Source: Alviniconcha marisindica
Taxonomy: Eukaryota > Mollusca > Gastropoda > Provannidae
Direction: 5' to 3'
DNA length: 64,000 bases
NCBI GenBank assembly: GCA_018857735.1
Contig: JABMCL010001737.1
Span: 787,501 to 851,500, forward strand
Under the pieces are notes generated by a model that was not told the DNA's origin, made no database searches, and saw only the letters and a list, made by a program, of their open reading frames with translations. Both the position numbers and the translations under genes were made by a program. Of this stretch, positions 35,600 through 48,053 are shown piece by piece (the stretch's first letter is position 1; each line of letters starts with the position of its first letter).

Positions 35600-38470
35600 G
35601 CTGTGCCTCTCTGTCTTTACAGACATATTATGCCGTTTTTACTGTTAGTTTTGGGGTTCCTTGTTTCTAGGGCGACAGTTCTTCTGTTGTGGGTTCCTTG
35701 TGTCTACACATGCGTCCTCTAAGCACTGCTGTCTTATACATTCATTGCCTCTGTATATATGTCTTATATTGCCTTATGGGTTACTTGCGTCTGTATCTGT
35801 CTTCTGCTGTCTTAATGGTTCCTTGCGACTATAGACATGTGATGAGTTAGTTCCTTGAGTCTGTATTAAATTGTCTGTTTTTGTTTTGTTTGTTTGGTTT
35901 GGTTTTTCGTTCGTTCATGTGGAAAAAGTTCTTCTTCTACCATGCTTATTGAATTAAAGGAGGCAACAAACGAAAAACATGAAAAGCTTAGAAAGCATGT
36001 TGCTGGAACCTGAATAAAGTCTATTCAACAATGAAAGGGAGTTCATTAGCGTTCGAAAAACGTCACACGAGCACAACGGCAAAGACCTGAATCGCCTACG
36101 GTAACTCTCACCTGGCATGCGCGTAAATACAAAGTACAATAACTTCACCAAAGGTACATCCTCAAATAATCCTCTGAACAAAGTAGATTGTTTGCAACCG
36201 ACTGAGGATAAAAGCACTTCAGTTCTTTGTAAGTCGTTCTCTTTGCACCATTTTTTGGCATTCCATTTCTTTTTGTTACAGTTCACCTTTTATCGCTTTA
36301 TTACTATTTTTATGGGTGAATTTGTGCAGTTTTGTTTCAAATGGATGAAGTTAATGTATTTGTCTGATGAGAAAGAATTTGGGGTACTTTAACTTTTTGA
36401 GGCTTTTTTAGGGCTTGATTTTAGTTTCATTTCACAAGTTTTTATATTTTTATCAAGCTCATTGATGTTTTGCGATAGGCTCCAACTCCCGAGTGGATGA
36501 AAAGCAGCTTGAGAGACGGAGAGAGACAGAGAAGAGGGAAGGGGGCCGGGGCGGGTGGAGAGGTAAAACCCGAAGTGCCAAGAGCACCCATTAGCCCCTG
36601 CTATTTCCGTCTTGTGAAGTCTCGTGGGACACGGGGCTTTGCGCGAATCTCTTTTGAACTCTGTGTCTTTAGTTCCTCGGTTTGACGTCGGTGCGCTTGA
36701 CGCACTGGAATCGTTAGAGTTGAAAACGAAATGGTAACTGTGGTTGCAGCTTCTTTATTTATTTTTTATTTTTTCTCTCGTCTCCGGCCGCTTTCGATTC
36801 CTCGCTATCGTTGAATATTGGTGGAACTGGATTTTTGTTGAACGAGTCACGTCTTCGCCTGTTGGGAATAACATCGAGACTGATTGGATCTTGTGCATCA
36901 GACAGACGCTTCGATCATAGTTGCATAGCGGGACAGTAGTATGGTAGCGTGTGAGGCTTTGAGAATACTGTTTCGGGGATTTTTCTTTTATTATTTTTTA
37001 TTTTTTAGAGCTGATGACTTTATGTCATGTGACCGTAAAACAGTCATATCGATTTGAACTGTGCAAAGGTCAATAGCTGCATCCTCAGAAGATATTTGTG
37101 AAGTGTTGGTGGGCTTCTAATATAATGTCGAGATGGAAAGAAAGATGCTCTGACGAATCTATTCTAATGCTATGCTCTAACAAATCCAGCATGTAGTTGG
37201 AATAATCTTTCCTTCCTCTAACTCACTCTGTTTATTTCTCTCCTCTTTGATAATTTGAAACTGGTACACGATTTCTGCAACACTTGCACGCGGTGCACGA
37301 CGAAAATTTGATTCCCCCCAAAACAACAACAACAACACAGTAACAACAACAACAACAAACCGCTAACTTATGGATGAGGTGTGCACCTCATGGCCGTGGT
37401 TATTCGTCCTTGAGGTAACCATGTGCGATTATTTGACAGGACGTTACATTCCAGTTGATGACGAAGGGACGGTGCATTCTTTTCATAAACATACGACGAG
37501 GAAGTACTTCAAAACGGCGAGAATACTGAACAGAAACAACCCACTACGCCTTCTGCAGAGAGGGAAAGACAAAGAGGCTCCCAAAAGTTGGATTCTGGGC
37601 TCGGAACGTCATATGCAGTTTATAATGGAACAAAATATATGGGAGACTGAAGTTGGTCCATTCCTTAACTCGCATCATTCGTGTGCCCGATGGCCAGTCT
37701 AATGCTGGCTTGGTGTAAGAAGACGGCCGGTAACTTAAGTGTAAATGGCAAGTGTGAATTATTGGCGGTCCAGCAGTGTAACTGGTATCGATGGTCAGTC
37801 TGGCGCGGCGGCTGTCCGTATGTGTTGGTGAAAGATGAAGACTGGTCCAATTTGTAGCCCCGCGATCTTGTCAGTGTCGAGACCTCGGGCTTCTGTCTCT
37901 CTCTTTCCCCCTCCCACCTCCCCGCTCCTCGTTCGGTCTCTGTCTCGCCAACTGACAGCATAATCCCCGCCTGACTAGGAACAGCTTTGTGCCAGGCAAA
38001 ACTCATCGATAAACTGGGCAGGCAATTTTTGAACAGAGAAGCGCTGATGATCCCTGGTCTATGGTGCCGACCTAGTTATCGACTGCCGACCCTGCCTCCC
38101 GCATCTCTCTCCCGGCCTCTCTTTCACCCAGATGCTGGTGAATGACTCCCGTCAGGACCCCCCAGTGGTCTCCCCCTTCACAGCTCTTTTTCCCTTTTTT
38201 CGCCTGCCTCGTTCGTCACATATGGAACTCGCGTGTCGTCATCGATAAGGGGGAGCAAGTGGCCGAGTTGCGGCCCCTTCAGTTTTCGCCCCCAGTCTGG
38301 TTTGGCCCACCCTTTCCTCTCTTCGCGTTTGATTCTGTGTTTGTGGTGAAATCTGCATTTAGATTCTTGTGTGCGGTCGCCACCGGGTAGTGGACGAGGT
38401 GGGAGGGAGAGTTTTCAGCCCGCCTTTTCCGTCTAGTCTTTTGCGAGCCTGGTGTGTTTGATGTGGTGGC
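35600..38470. other. Unique AT-moderate sequence, no supported gene
   Basis: Almost free of microsatellites. Contains an ACA/AAC-rich patch (37321-37357). The 110-codon frame at 37370-37702 begins with an ATG but overlaps a degenerate SINE tail near 37412-37455 and has no recognised domain. Nothing else can be supported. Confidence 0.5.
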
Positions 38471-38478
38471 GTGTGCTG

Positions 38479-38645
38479 TAATAGAACGGTATAGTGACTA
38501 AACGTCGTTTCGTTGCTGTCTGAGACCGTCTTAAAGAGGTGGTCTGTATGAAATTACTGCGTTATAGAACGAGATGGTGACTTTAAACGTCTTTTCGTTG
38601 CTGTCTGAGACCGTTTTAAAGAGGTGGTATGTATGCAACGACTGT
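38479..38645. repeat. Tandem duplication of about 83 bp
   Basis: The block tagaacg...gtgact...cgtttcgttgctgtctgagaccgt...aaagaggtgg occurs twice with several differences. Confidence 0.88.
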
Positions 38646-38699
38646 ATTTTAACTACTGTATAATATGTCGCGTGTAGATATATATACGATTGGAGGGCT

Positions 38700-39490
38700 C
38701 ACAGACATTGTCATTTGCTGGAACCTGTGTGACGGGATCGGAAAGGATACTAAGTTGGAACCTCAGTTAAGGAGAGGTCAGAAACGACGATAAGTTGGAA
38801 ACTGTAAGATGAGTTGAGAAACGGTAATAATTTGGAACCTGTGTGATTAGGTCAGAAACGATAAGCTGGGACCTCCTGTGTGATCAGGTCAGAAATGATA
38901 CACATCTGGACCCGAAATTAGTATGATTACATTTGGAAATACCCATGGTAACGGAGGTTTTTCAGCGGCCATTTATTCATTGGCACGTATACAATGAGGC
39001 CTAAAGCGATGCACATTTCGAACCCGTTTGATGAGGTCTGAAACGATGCTCATTTGGAGCCTGTATCAGTGTACGGTGTCGAAACGATTCATATTATTTG
39101 AACGTGTACGATGATGTCGAAAACGGTGCACATGATCTTAAGATGAAGATTGGCACGATGCCCATTTGGAACATGATGATGAGGACGATGATGAGGTCTG
39201 AAACGATGAACATTTGGAACCTTTCAAGTGTATCTGACGTCCAAAACGGTGCCCTTTTGGAGCTTGAATGATGAGAACGGTGATGAGATCCGAAACGATG
39301 ATCATTTGGAACCTTATCAGCGCATGGTATTAGTGTTCCGAAATAGTGCCCATTTGGAACTTGAATGATGAGATCGATGATGAGGTCTGAAACGATGAAC
39401 ACTTGGAACCTTATCAGTGCATGGTATTGGTGGTCCGAAATAGTGCCCATTTGGAACTTGAATGATGAGGAAGGAAACAACACTCATTTG
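38700..39490. repeat. Degenerate minisatellite, unit about 97 bp at its right end
   Basis: Motifs gtctgaaacgatgaacatttgg and cgaaatagtgcccatttgga recur. The clearest period is 97 (39338 to 39435). Left units are shorter and diverged. The minus-strand frame here follows the repeat. Confidence 0.75.
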
Positions 39491-39499
39491 GAACCGACC

Positions 39500-40391
39500 G
39501 CCTCTTGCTTTTTGGCTTTGACTCAGAAGAATAAGTTAGATTAGTTGCCAGACCACCTTGGGACCTCGTGTCGTCATCAATCTTGGACGATGTCTCGAAT
39601 GGGAATTGAAGCATTAGTGCACTTATGTGTTGCGAATCCGATGGTACTATAGTCGGGTTTTATAGTGTGCGTGTGTAATGTAGCGATATTAATAATGTTA
39701 GTTAAATCAATAGGGAGCAAGTACTCGGCATATTTCTCGAAACAGTTTGTCCTTGGGTTTCTTTAGAGGACCGTTTGGTTTAGCTTCATGTCTTACAATT
39801 ATCTGCAGGGCAGCCGTCAGCTCATGTTGACTGAGACACGTAAATAACGAGGAAGGTAACTATTTGTTCTTTGTGTGGATCTCACTCCCTGTCACTGATG
39901 ACAAACTCAGAAATGGCGATGAAGGACAGAACTCATTTCATCTTGATGTGTGCCTAACTCGCCTGTCTCTAATGACCGGGATTGAGAAACAACGACGAAA
40001 GAAGAGTCCATTTCGCCTTTTTGTTCTGTGCCCGAGTCGCTGTCGCCTTCCCTCCAAGCCTTGCTGCTTGCTTCAGGAAACCTTTCAGTTCGATTTGCCG
40101 GCTGCTAGATTTGTCACAGACCGACTTCCATGCATGCAGTCTGCGGGCGATGTGACAGGGGGAAGGTGGAGAAAGCGAAGGCAGAAGCGTAGGCTTGTGT
40201 TCACCACTGCCCGTGTTTTGACCTATCGATTGTCGGTCTCTGTTCAGAGCAGAGTGAGTTTACGAACGAACGGAGCCGCAAGGTTGAAGATAATCTCAGT
40301 GCAAGGAGCATCGTTCCGGTCGATCTGCTGTACAAGTGTCGTCTGCTGTCGCGTCTGCGTTCTTCCGTTCACACGCCTGTGGTGCTGTTCT
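39500..40391. other. Unique sequence without a supported gene
   Basis: The 178-codon + frame at 39864-40400 does not start at an ATG in good context and has no recognised domain. Confidence 0.45.
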
Positions 40392-40800
40392 GTCACGTGA
40401 CCTGCGGTCTTCTAGTGTGACGTCTTTGTTCTTGTGACACGTGACCTACTTTAAAAAAAAAAATCTATTATATGTCATGACTGCGTTCTTATGTCACGAA
40501 ACTGGCGTTCTTCTGTCGTGACTTCTGTCTTCTGTCACGTGACCTGTATTTTTTCGGTTTGCGTTTCTCCGTCACGTGACCAGCCTTTTTCCGGTTAGGC
40601 CTGGGTTCTTATGTCACGTGACCTGTGTTTTTTCTCTTCTTCTTCTTCAGTTTGGACCGCATTATTCTGTCTCGTGACCTGCGCTTTTCGGTCAGGCCCG
40701 CGTTCTTTTCAGTGTCACGTGACTTGTGTTCTTCTGTCAGACCTGTGTTCTTCTGTCACCGCCTTTGCTTTCTTCTGTCACGCCAGGTCAGGTCATCTGT
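40392..40800. promoter_or_regulatory. Cluster of CACGTG palindromes in a degenerate minisatellite
   Basis: GTCACGTGAC occurs exactly at 40392, 40534, 40571, 40613 and 40714, with a GACACGTGAC variant around 40436. The sites sit in irregular units that also contain gttcttctgt. CACGTG with flanking GT/AC is the preferred site of USF, MITF/TFE and related bHLH-zip factors. A regulatory role is possible, but the repeat nature could explain the clustering alone. Confidence 0.45.
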
Positions 40801-41215
40801 ATTCACGGCCCGCTAAAGTTTTACGTCAGTGTATGATCACCAAATCAGCGTACCACTGGTGGACAAAACACCGTCCACACGTCAGTTCCGATCGCCGCGG
40901 CCACCGTGCGGTGAGCACGTGTGAAAGTCCGTCTCTCAAGGAAGACCGTATTACCGAACCTGCCGGACGTGTTCAGCGCCGTTATTCCCCGCCATTAAAA
41001 ATGGATCCCTCTGTTGCCTCTTGGCCCAGCCAGCCCCGTGGGCCCTGGGAACACGAACACGGCCCGGGTGTCAGATACGTTTAAGCGCGGAGGCGTGGGT
41101 TGAGCTGAGAACTTCCGCAGCCAGAGCAAAACAACAGCAGCACAGCGGAACCTCCAGCGAAAGAGCTCCTCCCGGTTTTAATAATTGAGGACTGCTTTCT
41201 CCTTTCTTTTCTTTC

Positions 41216-41295
41216 TCTCTCTGTGTCTCTGTCCCTCTTTCTGTGTCTCTGTCTCTGTCTCTGTCTCTCTCTGTCTCTCTCTCTGTCTCTCTCTG

Positions 41296-41356
<61 letters not shown>
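41216..41356. repeat. (CTGT)n/(CT)n microsatellite
   Basis: TCTGTC-rich sequence passes into pure CT from about 41302. Confidence 0.93.
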
Positions 41357-41359
<3 letters not shown>

Positions 41360-41765
41360 CCTTGCTTTCACATTCTGATGTCAATGATTCCATTGACTAA
41401 GGAGCACCCCCACTTAAGTGACCCACCTGGCCCAGGCCTCCCCTTCCTCTATTTTTGCTGGATTTTTAAAACATGTTTTGACATAGAGTGGTCTTAATGA
41501 AAGGAAAGGTTCTACTGTCGTAGAAGTACAAGTGCGGCGTGCAAGTCAGCACCAATTCCACCAGAAGATCGACTGGTAAGCGTGACAAATATTTGGTAAG
41601 TTCTCAGGATCTCCGACTCGTCGGGCCTGATTAGTATACACTGACTTCTCGATTCTCGCCGGCCAAATAATATGGGGGTCGACGCTGGCGGAGAGAGGTG
41701 GTGTGGGGGGCACATGCTGCGGCCTGGGAGCCGTTGTGTGGTTATTAGATGGCCCTGTCTCCAGT

Positions 41766-41789
41766 CCCCCCCCCCCCCCCCCCCCCCCC
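41766..41789. repeat. Poly-C tract
   Basis: About 24 C followed by A and a further C run. A G run of similar length lies at 41979-42001. Confidence 0.88.
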
Positions 41790-41978
41790 ACCCCCGTGGG
41801 GGGCGGGCTGCGTCAAAGTAAAGTGGTTTGTTCCCGTCTCGGGTGTGGAGCCATCCTTCCATTTATATTATTGCCTCGGCTCCCGTTCGCAGTTCAGTTC
41901 CAGAGGAGAGGTCCAGTCCACGAAGTTGATAGAACTCGTAGCTGGAGTGGGAGAGGGGGGGGGGAGGAAGGGATGAGG

Positions 41979-42001
41979 GGGGGGGGGGGGGGGGGGGGGG
42001 G
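41979..42001. repeat. Poly-G tract
   Basis: Uninterrupted G run after G-rich sequence from 41951. Confidence 0.88.
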
Positions 42002-45000
42002 AGAAACTAAGAACCTGTAAGATTTGTTGCCGTGTCAGAAATCAGCCAACTCCGGTCGTACTCTTTCAGAGCCGTGCCGCACGGCCCGGATGGAAGCTGA
42101 GAATTTGGAAACACTCTTTGCGAGATTTCTTTTCTTCAACGTGACAGCGGAACCGAACCGGAGGGGGAGGGGAAAAGGACAAAGAGAAACGAGCTACGGA
42201 TTCCTCGTGTGGCCGCCTATAGATTCTCCGCTTTCTTCAGATTGCCTTGTCGCCTTCGCGCGGGAAGTGTCTGGAAGCGACACCAGGCGCGAGGATGGGA
42301 GGTGGGGGTGTGGTAGGGGTGGGGGGTGGGGGGAGGGAAGGGAGAGTGGCGTGGATGGAGTCTCTGTCGTCTCCGTCGTCGCAACGAACATGCCGCGTAG
42401 GAGCATATAGGTGATTACCGCCCCGAAGACGTGTCTAGTGCAAATCAGGTTAACAACGCTTCGTTACGCCACAATTGCATTTCGCCTGACGTGCGGGAAG
42501 CAGGCGAGGAGACGGGGTGTCCGTCCATCACTGCGGCCTTCACTCGCACACCGACGCTGCACGTCGTGAGGAGGCCGGGGGGTATCAGCGTGCGTGTGGC
42601 AGCTGTAGTTCCACTTTGGGTTCCAGTGTCGTGAAGAACGCTACCCAGCTCGCTCGGATGTGCGGTGCGTCGTTCTGCAGGGACTGAAGTACAGTCAGTG
42701 TGGCGATACTGGAAGAACTGAAAAGTTGTTCATCGTACAGTCGGTGTGGCGATATTGGAAGAACTGAGAGATGTTTATTGTACGCTCGCCTGCTTTGCGG
42801 AATTACCGGACCGAAAGCCTGAAGGAAACTTCCCAGTGAATAGCAGTTTAAACGCAGTGGGTTCTGTTCAGTTCTGGCGATTGTGCTGAGGTCGATCGGA
42901 CCCTTTATAATATAAGCGCGTCTTCATGGCTCAGCCATCTTCGGGCACGTTGCTCTGCGTTGTAGATTAGTCTGGCTTAAAATTCTGTCAGTGCCTGCAG
43001 AACTTGCCAGCTACAGGGGAGTGGGACTGGGAGGGGGGAGGGGACATAATATACTTTATTTGCACAAACAGTGGATGATTGGGTCCCAGGAGGGGGACAC
43101 GCTAGCGTGCGCCCTCTGGTTCGTTTTCACCCGCTTTTCGACCGGGCGCACTGAGCGACAGGGCCTCTGGGGAGGGGAGGGAAGCCTGGCGCTAGCGGTC
43201 AGGAGATTGGACCGAGGGTTGGACGAGGGCCTATTAGCGGAGATGGCCGTGCGCCGGTGCCAGCAGACTGTAGTCGAACCTCTCTGACCATGCAGGCGAC
43301 GTTTCAGCGCCTCTTATGGCCAAGTATCGAACCGTTCTTTATCGCCTCTCTTTCGCCCTCGAAGTGTGAAACTCTCATCTAGACCTTTCGCTGAATGCCG
43401 CCGCCCCGCCATAAGCGGTCCCAGCGTGGCCTGTGAGCGGAGGAGCGGGAGAGAGGGGAGGGAGTGGAAGGCGATTCCGTGCCTATTATGCGTCAGTGCC
43501 GGGATGAGTGTCGCCGACTGAGGAAGTGTTTAGAGACGACGGGAAAAAACACGACCACGACTTTAGCGTTGACGGTCGATGGAATGATTCTAGCTGGCGA
43601 TTAGGGTTTCCGTGACGAGAATTTCAAAACCAAGAACTGTTGAACTGTTGTTTTTCGCGGTGATACTCAGACAGTCTCTGCTTGTTTTAGGCGACGAAGA
43701 CGACCAATCGATTGGCTGACTGCTTTGGATGCTGCTGCATTTCTTCAGTAGTGTGGTTCAAATGGGAAAGACCATTAAGTGTTGACGCCACATCGTAATC
43801 ACTCCTGTAAAACGGTAATATATATATAACTGATACAAATAAAAATTTAAAAAGTTGGCATAAAAGTTATATAGATATATTCCGCTTTAGAAGGTACTGT
43901 ACATACCTGCGAGTGTATTTCAAGAAGGAACCAAGTGACCAAGATATGAACTAATGAAGTAATCGGCACCGTTATATTTAGCTTAAGACAGGTGTGTAAC
44001 GGCAGAGGAACAGTCCAGTGGCCGACCAGGTTGCATGCCTTGGCACAGATGAACTACTAAAAAACAAGAACAACATAAAACCACTACTAAATAAAAACTA
44101 CTAAAAAACAACAACAGTAACAACAAAAAAGGCGCGTGTTAAAGAAACTGAAAAGAGAGGACTGATAAAAAGAGAGAAAGAGATAGATCGAGGGGGGAAA
44201 AGCAGAGCTAGAGAAAAAAGAAGTTGTTTCCGAGGTATCTGTTACACTGTTACAGCCGGCGCCGGGCTTTGCTCGCCCAGACCCGCCTTTGTAACAACAC
44301 CGGTCTGTGATCGGACAGTGAAAGACACTGGTCATAGTGTCCGCCCTCTTTATGCCCTGGTTAACGACGTCGGGAACGAGCTAGTGTTAACGAGCCAATG
44401 AACCAGGCTAGAACTGCTGCTCAGTCAGTCAGACGCACGCACCATACGCTCGTCAGTGAAGGATTTATGTCCATAGCGCTTACTTTGTCTCAGGGAAAAT
44501 TGACTGAGGACTGCTTGCCCGTTTGGTTCTATTTAGAACAGCTCCGGTAGCAGCTTATCTTGTTAGTACGCTGACGAACAATTAGCGCTTTGTCTGTGGC
44601 AGCACCTGGAACAGCTGTTACCCAGAGGATCTCTGTTAATCTGTATATTGTTACAGAGTGCATGTGGCTTGGGGTCTCGCGGCGATTACGTTCTGTGTGG
44701 TGGGGACGTGTGTGACACGCAGGCAGCAGCAATGTTGATCCGAGGACGTAGCGAGTACTAAGGTTCTAGCAACACTACTACGTAGAAGACTTTGTGAATA
44801 CATTGATTTGATTGATACCATTCCTTAAAGTGGCTTGTTGGGCAAAAATCCTGAGTTCTGTTGCTTCAGTCAACAAAAGCAGTTTTTAAACATCACTCGA
44901 AAGACGTCTTATAAACACAACGACAAAGCCCTAAATCGCCTGCGGAAAGTACAAATACATAAATAAAATCAATCAAAAATATAGATAGATAACTACGAGT

Positions 45001-45173
45001 AAATACAAGGAAGGTAAACTCCACCAAGTGTAATCCTCTTTCGCGTGAATAATTCGTTCAGCTGTACGCAAGAACTTTGCGGCTCTGATAGGGGGGAAGC
45101 TGACCTACAGTACACTGGCGTCGTATGTAGGTGCAGCGCTGCCCTGATAAAAAATTTAAAAAAAAGTTTTAAA
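42002..45173. other. Mostly unique sequence without a supported gene
   Basis: A 47-bp block with gtacagtc-(a/g)-gtgtggcgata-(c/t)-tggaagaactga is duplicated at about 42690-42782. A-rich patches lie near 44055-44135. Open frames (for example 42024-42410 and 42991-43287) have no recognised features. Confidence 0.5.
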
Positions 45174-45410
45174 GCGCCGGTCTTACGAACCCTCGTGACG
45201 CAGCAACGGATTTGACTGGGTTAATTAATACAGCGCCAGTCTTAAGAACCCTAGTGACACAGCAACGGATTTGACTGGGTTAATTAATACAGCGCCGGTC
45301 TTAAGAACCCTAGTGACACAGCAACGGATTTGACTGGGTTAATTAATACAGCGCCGGTCTTAAGAACCCTAGTGACGCAGCAACGGATTTGACTGGGTTA
45401 ATTAATACAA
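45174..45410. repeat. Four tandem copies of a 59-bp unit
   Basis: Units start at 45174, 45233, 45292 and 45351, with gcgccggtcttaagaaccct, agtgacacagcaacggattt, gactgggttaattaataca. Copies are nearly identical except for a few substitutions in the first. Confidence 0.95.
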
Positions 45411-45851
45411 AGGCTGTAGCGAGTGTGACATCCACTTGACTAAGCGCAGCACGGAAGACGTGGGTAGCACCCTACTCGCTGGCATTCCCGGCGGCTGAGC
45501 TGAGAGCATACTTAGGCTAACGGAGTTGGGGCGTCGTTGCTGGTGACGACACCAAATTAAATTGAAGTTTGCGCGGTTTTAACAGCGACGCTGTGCCGGC
45601 GAAGGAGCGAAGTTGAGAGACAGAAGTAAAAATCGGCAGAACGACTGCTGTTGGGGCCCGCGCTGCGATGCTTGCTTCCCGTGAGGCTGAAGTGACGTCG
45701 GCTGTGACGAGGGCCATGAATGCCTCTTGATTGCTTCCCTTCCCGGATTCTCTCCCCCTGCCGCTGTGACATCACTGGAGCTGCTGGTGTGCTGAAGGTT
45801 CCCCCACTGCCCCACTACTGCCAGAAGATCGCGGCGAGCTGCGCTGGCGTC

Positions 45852-45905
45852 ATGGGCAGAAAGCTCTTCCCGGAGGACGGGCACATCGCGGCTGAATCGA
45901 AGAAA
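45852..45905 (+). CDS. Candidate short first coding exon, 18 residues (partial)
   Basis: An ATG with G at -3 and G at +4 opens 18 codons (MGRKLFPEDGHIAAESKK) that end in AAA followed by gtaagaa at 45906, a good splice donor. The exon ends in phase 0, as do the candidate exons at 16029-16877 and 46972-47019. The same frame is open further upstream to an ATG at 45720, which would add 44 residues, but that ATG has T at -3 and the added sequence looks less protein-like. The peptide is hydrophilic and basic at its end, with no recognised motif. It may be an alternative N-terminus of a gene continuing beyond the window. Without transcripts it could also be a chance ORF beside a chance donor. Confidence 0.42.
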
Positions 45906-46971
45906 GTAAGAAAATTATCATTTTCCACTGGAACCTGCCAAATCGCTGTCCTTGTTTGTGCGGACTGATTTAGTCCATGGGGGGTTTGGCCGGCCTTCCA
46001 TCGTTTCTGTTGCTTTCCGTTCAGTCAGGTGTTTTTATTTCAGTTTGGGGTGAAATGTCTGTGGGTTTCTTTTGTGTCGTGTTTCACAGATCAGTCTGCG
46101 GCTTGGCTTTTGTGCGGTCGCCTTCAGTCACCCGGGTAGTGAGTGACCGGGTCTGTCTCTGTCAGCGCGGTGCGTGATAATTAAGGAACTAACAGTCGAT
46201 CGACGTGTGGGCGAAAGTTCAGGAGGCCAGCAGCAGCAGCAGCAGCGGCGGCGGTGTCAAGAGTCAGACCACCACCACGGTGTTTCATGGCTGCAGCCCT
46301 GTTGCCCTCAGACCCGGTAGCTTGAGTATATTACTTACAGTTTCGGGATCGCGGAGCGTGGTCATCGACGGATTGGCCTGATTTTTTATTTTTTTATTTT
46401 GTGCCTGCCTGCCTGCTCACCACACCACTACCAATCCGATACCAACCATCCATCCACTCCATCATCCGATCCCCGCCTCGCCCACTCCGACTCGCTCCTT
46501 GCCTTTGTTCCCTTATTCCGGCTGCTGTTGCAGCGCGACAAAGGAAGTTTATGGACGTCTGAGTCCTCTCTCCCTGCTTATTGCTCCGCGACAAGAGAAG
46601 ATGAGTCCCGCTCCCAGCTTGGTTTGTACGTCCACCCACGCAGCTATGGCCGGGTTGCTCGTGCAGTCATCGTTGAACTGAGCAAGGAAGGGGGGAGGAA
46701 ATCTCCTCGCCCGTCTTCTCCCCTTGTGTATATACATGTCGGGCGAGATTTTGTTTTCAGAGTTGATTAGTTTCGAGCTCCTGGCGCAGTGTCACGCAGG
46801 CGATAGGAGTAGGGTGTTGCTGCCGTTCTCGAAGTTTTGTTATTGCTGGTGGTGGTGGTGGTGGTTGTGTAGTGCACGGCGATGGTGTCCGAATGAATGC
46901 AGGTGGCAGAGACGAGGAAAGGTACCGTCGCTTGATGTCTGGGCTGTTTTGTGGGCTGTTTTGTGTGCAAA
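45906..46971. other. Sequence between the two short candidate exons
   Basis: Contains an (AGC)n/(GGC)n stretch at about 46229-46253 and a GGT stretch at 46848-46864. It could hold the promoter of the 46972 exon, but no convincing core elements are seen. Confidence 0.4.
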
Positions 46972-47019
46972 ATGAAGTGTTCCTTCTGTATGCCGCCCGC
47001 TAAAGACCACGACAGGAAG
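46972..47019 (+). CDS. Candidate short first coding exon, 16 residues (partial)
   Basis: An ATG with A at -3 opens 16 codons ([16 protein letters not shown]) that end in AAG followed by gtgaga at 47020, a good splice donor, in phase 0. The peptide has a Cys-X2-Cys pair and a charged end but is too short to assign. It lies about 1.1 kb downstream of the other short candidate exon on the same strand and shares its phase, which would fit a second alternative promoter of one gene. A (GT)n tract starts 36 bases after the donor. The call depends on one ATG and one donor, so it stays tentative. Confidence 0.38.
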
Positions 47020-47051
47020 GTGAGATCAGAATGGACTGGTCGGATCGGTTC

Positions 47052-47089
<38 letters not shown>

Positions 47090-47112
47090 CGTGCGTGCGT
47101 GCGTGCGTGCGT

Positions 47113-47175
<63 letters not shown>

Positions 47176-47182
47176 CGCGCGT
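47052..47182. repeat. (GT)n/(GC)n microsatellite
   Basis: GT, then GC and GCGT blocks, GT again and a final GC block, directly downstream of the 47020 donor. Confidence 0.95.
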
Positions 47183-47596
47183 GCATGCTTACGGCTTACG
47201 CAGTGAATCATTTTTCTTCTTCTTTTGTTGTTGTTGTTGTAAGCGGCGCTCAACGCCATCCTCTGAAAGCAAACCAAGATCAGAGTAAACAAAGTTTTAC
47301 TATCACACACGCACGCGCGCACTCACGTGCATGGATGCATGCACACACATGCTCGCACGCACGTTTCATATGTTCATCTTCTCCCCTTTTCATTTAAAGT
47401 CTTTTCATTTAAGTGAAATTAGACTATATTATCAAGGTAATGTATGCATGCAAACAGTGTATTTATGGCTGCGTATATATATTGTACAAGTATACGCAGG
47501 AAGATGTGTTTAGCAACTACTTCGGGAATGTGTACAAGAATTCCCTTTTCAGAAATGCATAACGGTAGAGGAAGACGACCCTGCGTGTGAAGTCAC

Positions 47597-47982
47597 TGAT
47601 ACACGAGGCCCTGTGGTTAGGGAGGGAAGGGCCGTTCGAACCTCATGCGGTCGCAGCCGTCCGTCTTAAACGTACGGTCCGCTACACCATGCAGCCGAAA
47701 CTGACATGGAATATCGACGTATTGAACCTTGCCGCTAATCGAGAGTTATCATCCCTTGTGACCTTCGGCCTTTGGTCCACTTCAGCTCAAACAGCGGGCG
47801 CTCACTGGCTGGCGGAAGCAGTTCATCCGGTTAAAATGCACCATGCTGTATTTGGAACGGACGGGTTGAAACCGATGCTCTGAGTCGTTTCAACCGTACG
47901 GCTATGTGCTGGCACACGATCCGTTTGAGATCAGATTCGCACGGCCCTCCTCAAACATGTGGCCGTAACGACTCGTGTATCA
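47597..47982. mobile_element. MITE candidate with about 55-bp imperfect inverted ends
   Basis: The left end CTGATACACGAG is the exact reverse complement of the right end CTCGTGTATCAG. Similarity continues inward, for example agggccgttcgaacctcat on the left against agggccgtgcgaatctgat from the right end read on the minus strand. An inner hairpin (ggttgaaac / gtttcaacc) lies at about 47868-47899. No target duplication is clear and the superfamily is not assigned. The 98-codon frame inside it is not considered a gene. Confidence 0.55.
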
Positions 47983-48012
47983 GCACCTTATATATTTCTG
48001 GAAAATTTTCAG

Positions 48013-48053
48013 GAAAATGTGTATACAATCTGTTTTTCAGGAATACACATTTT
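48013..48053. repeat. Short inverted repeat (11-bp arms)
   Basis: AAAATGTGTAT and ATACACATTTT pair across an 18-nt loop. A related sequence (aatgtgtacaagaattcccttttcag) lies at about 47527 on the other side of the MITE candidate. Confidence 0.6.

Noticed and set aside
37370..37702. 110-codon + frame
   Set aside because: Overlaps a degenerate SINE tail and has no recognised domain or splice context.
39864..40400. 178-codon + frame
   Set aside because: No convincing ATG or domain, and it runs into the CACGTG repeat region.
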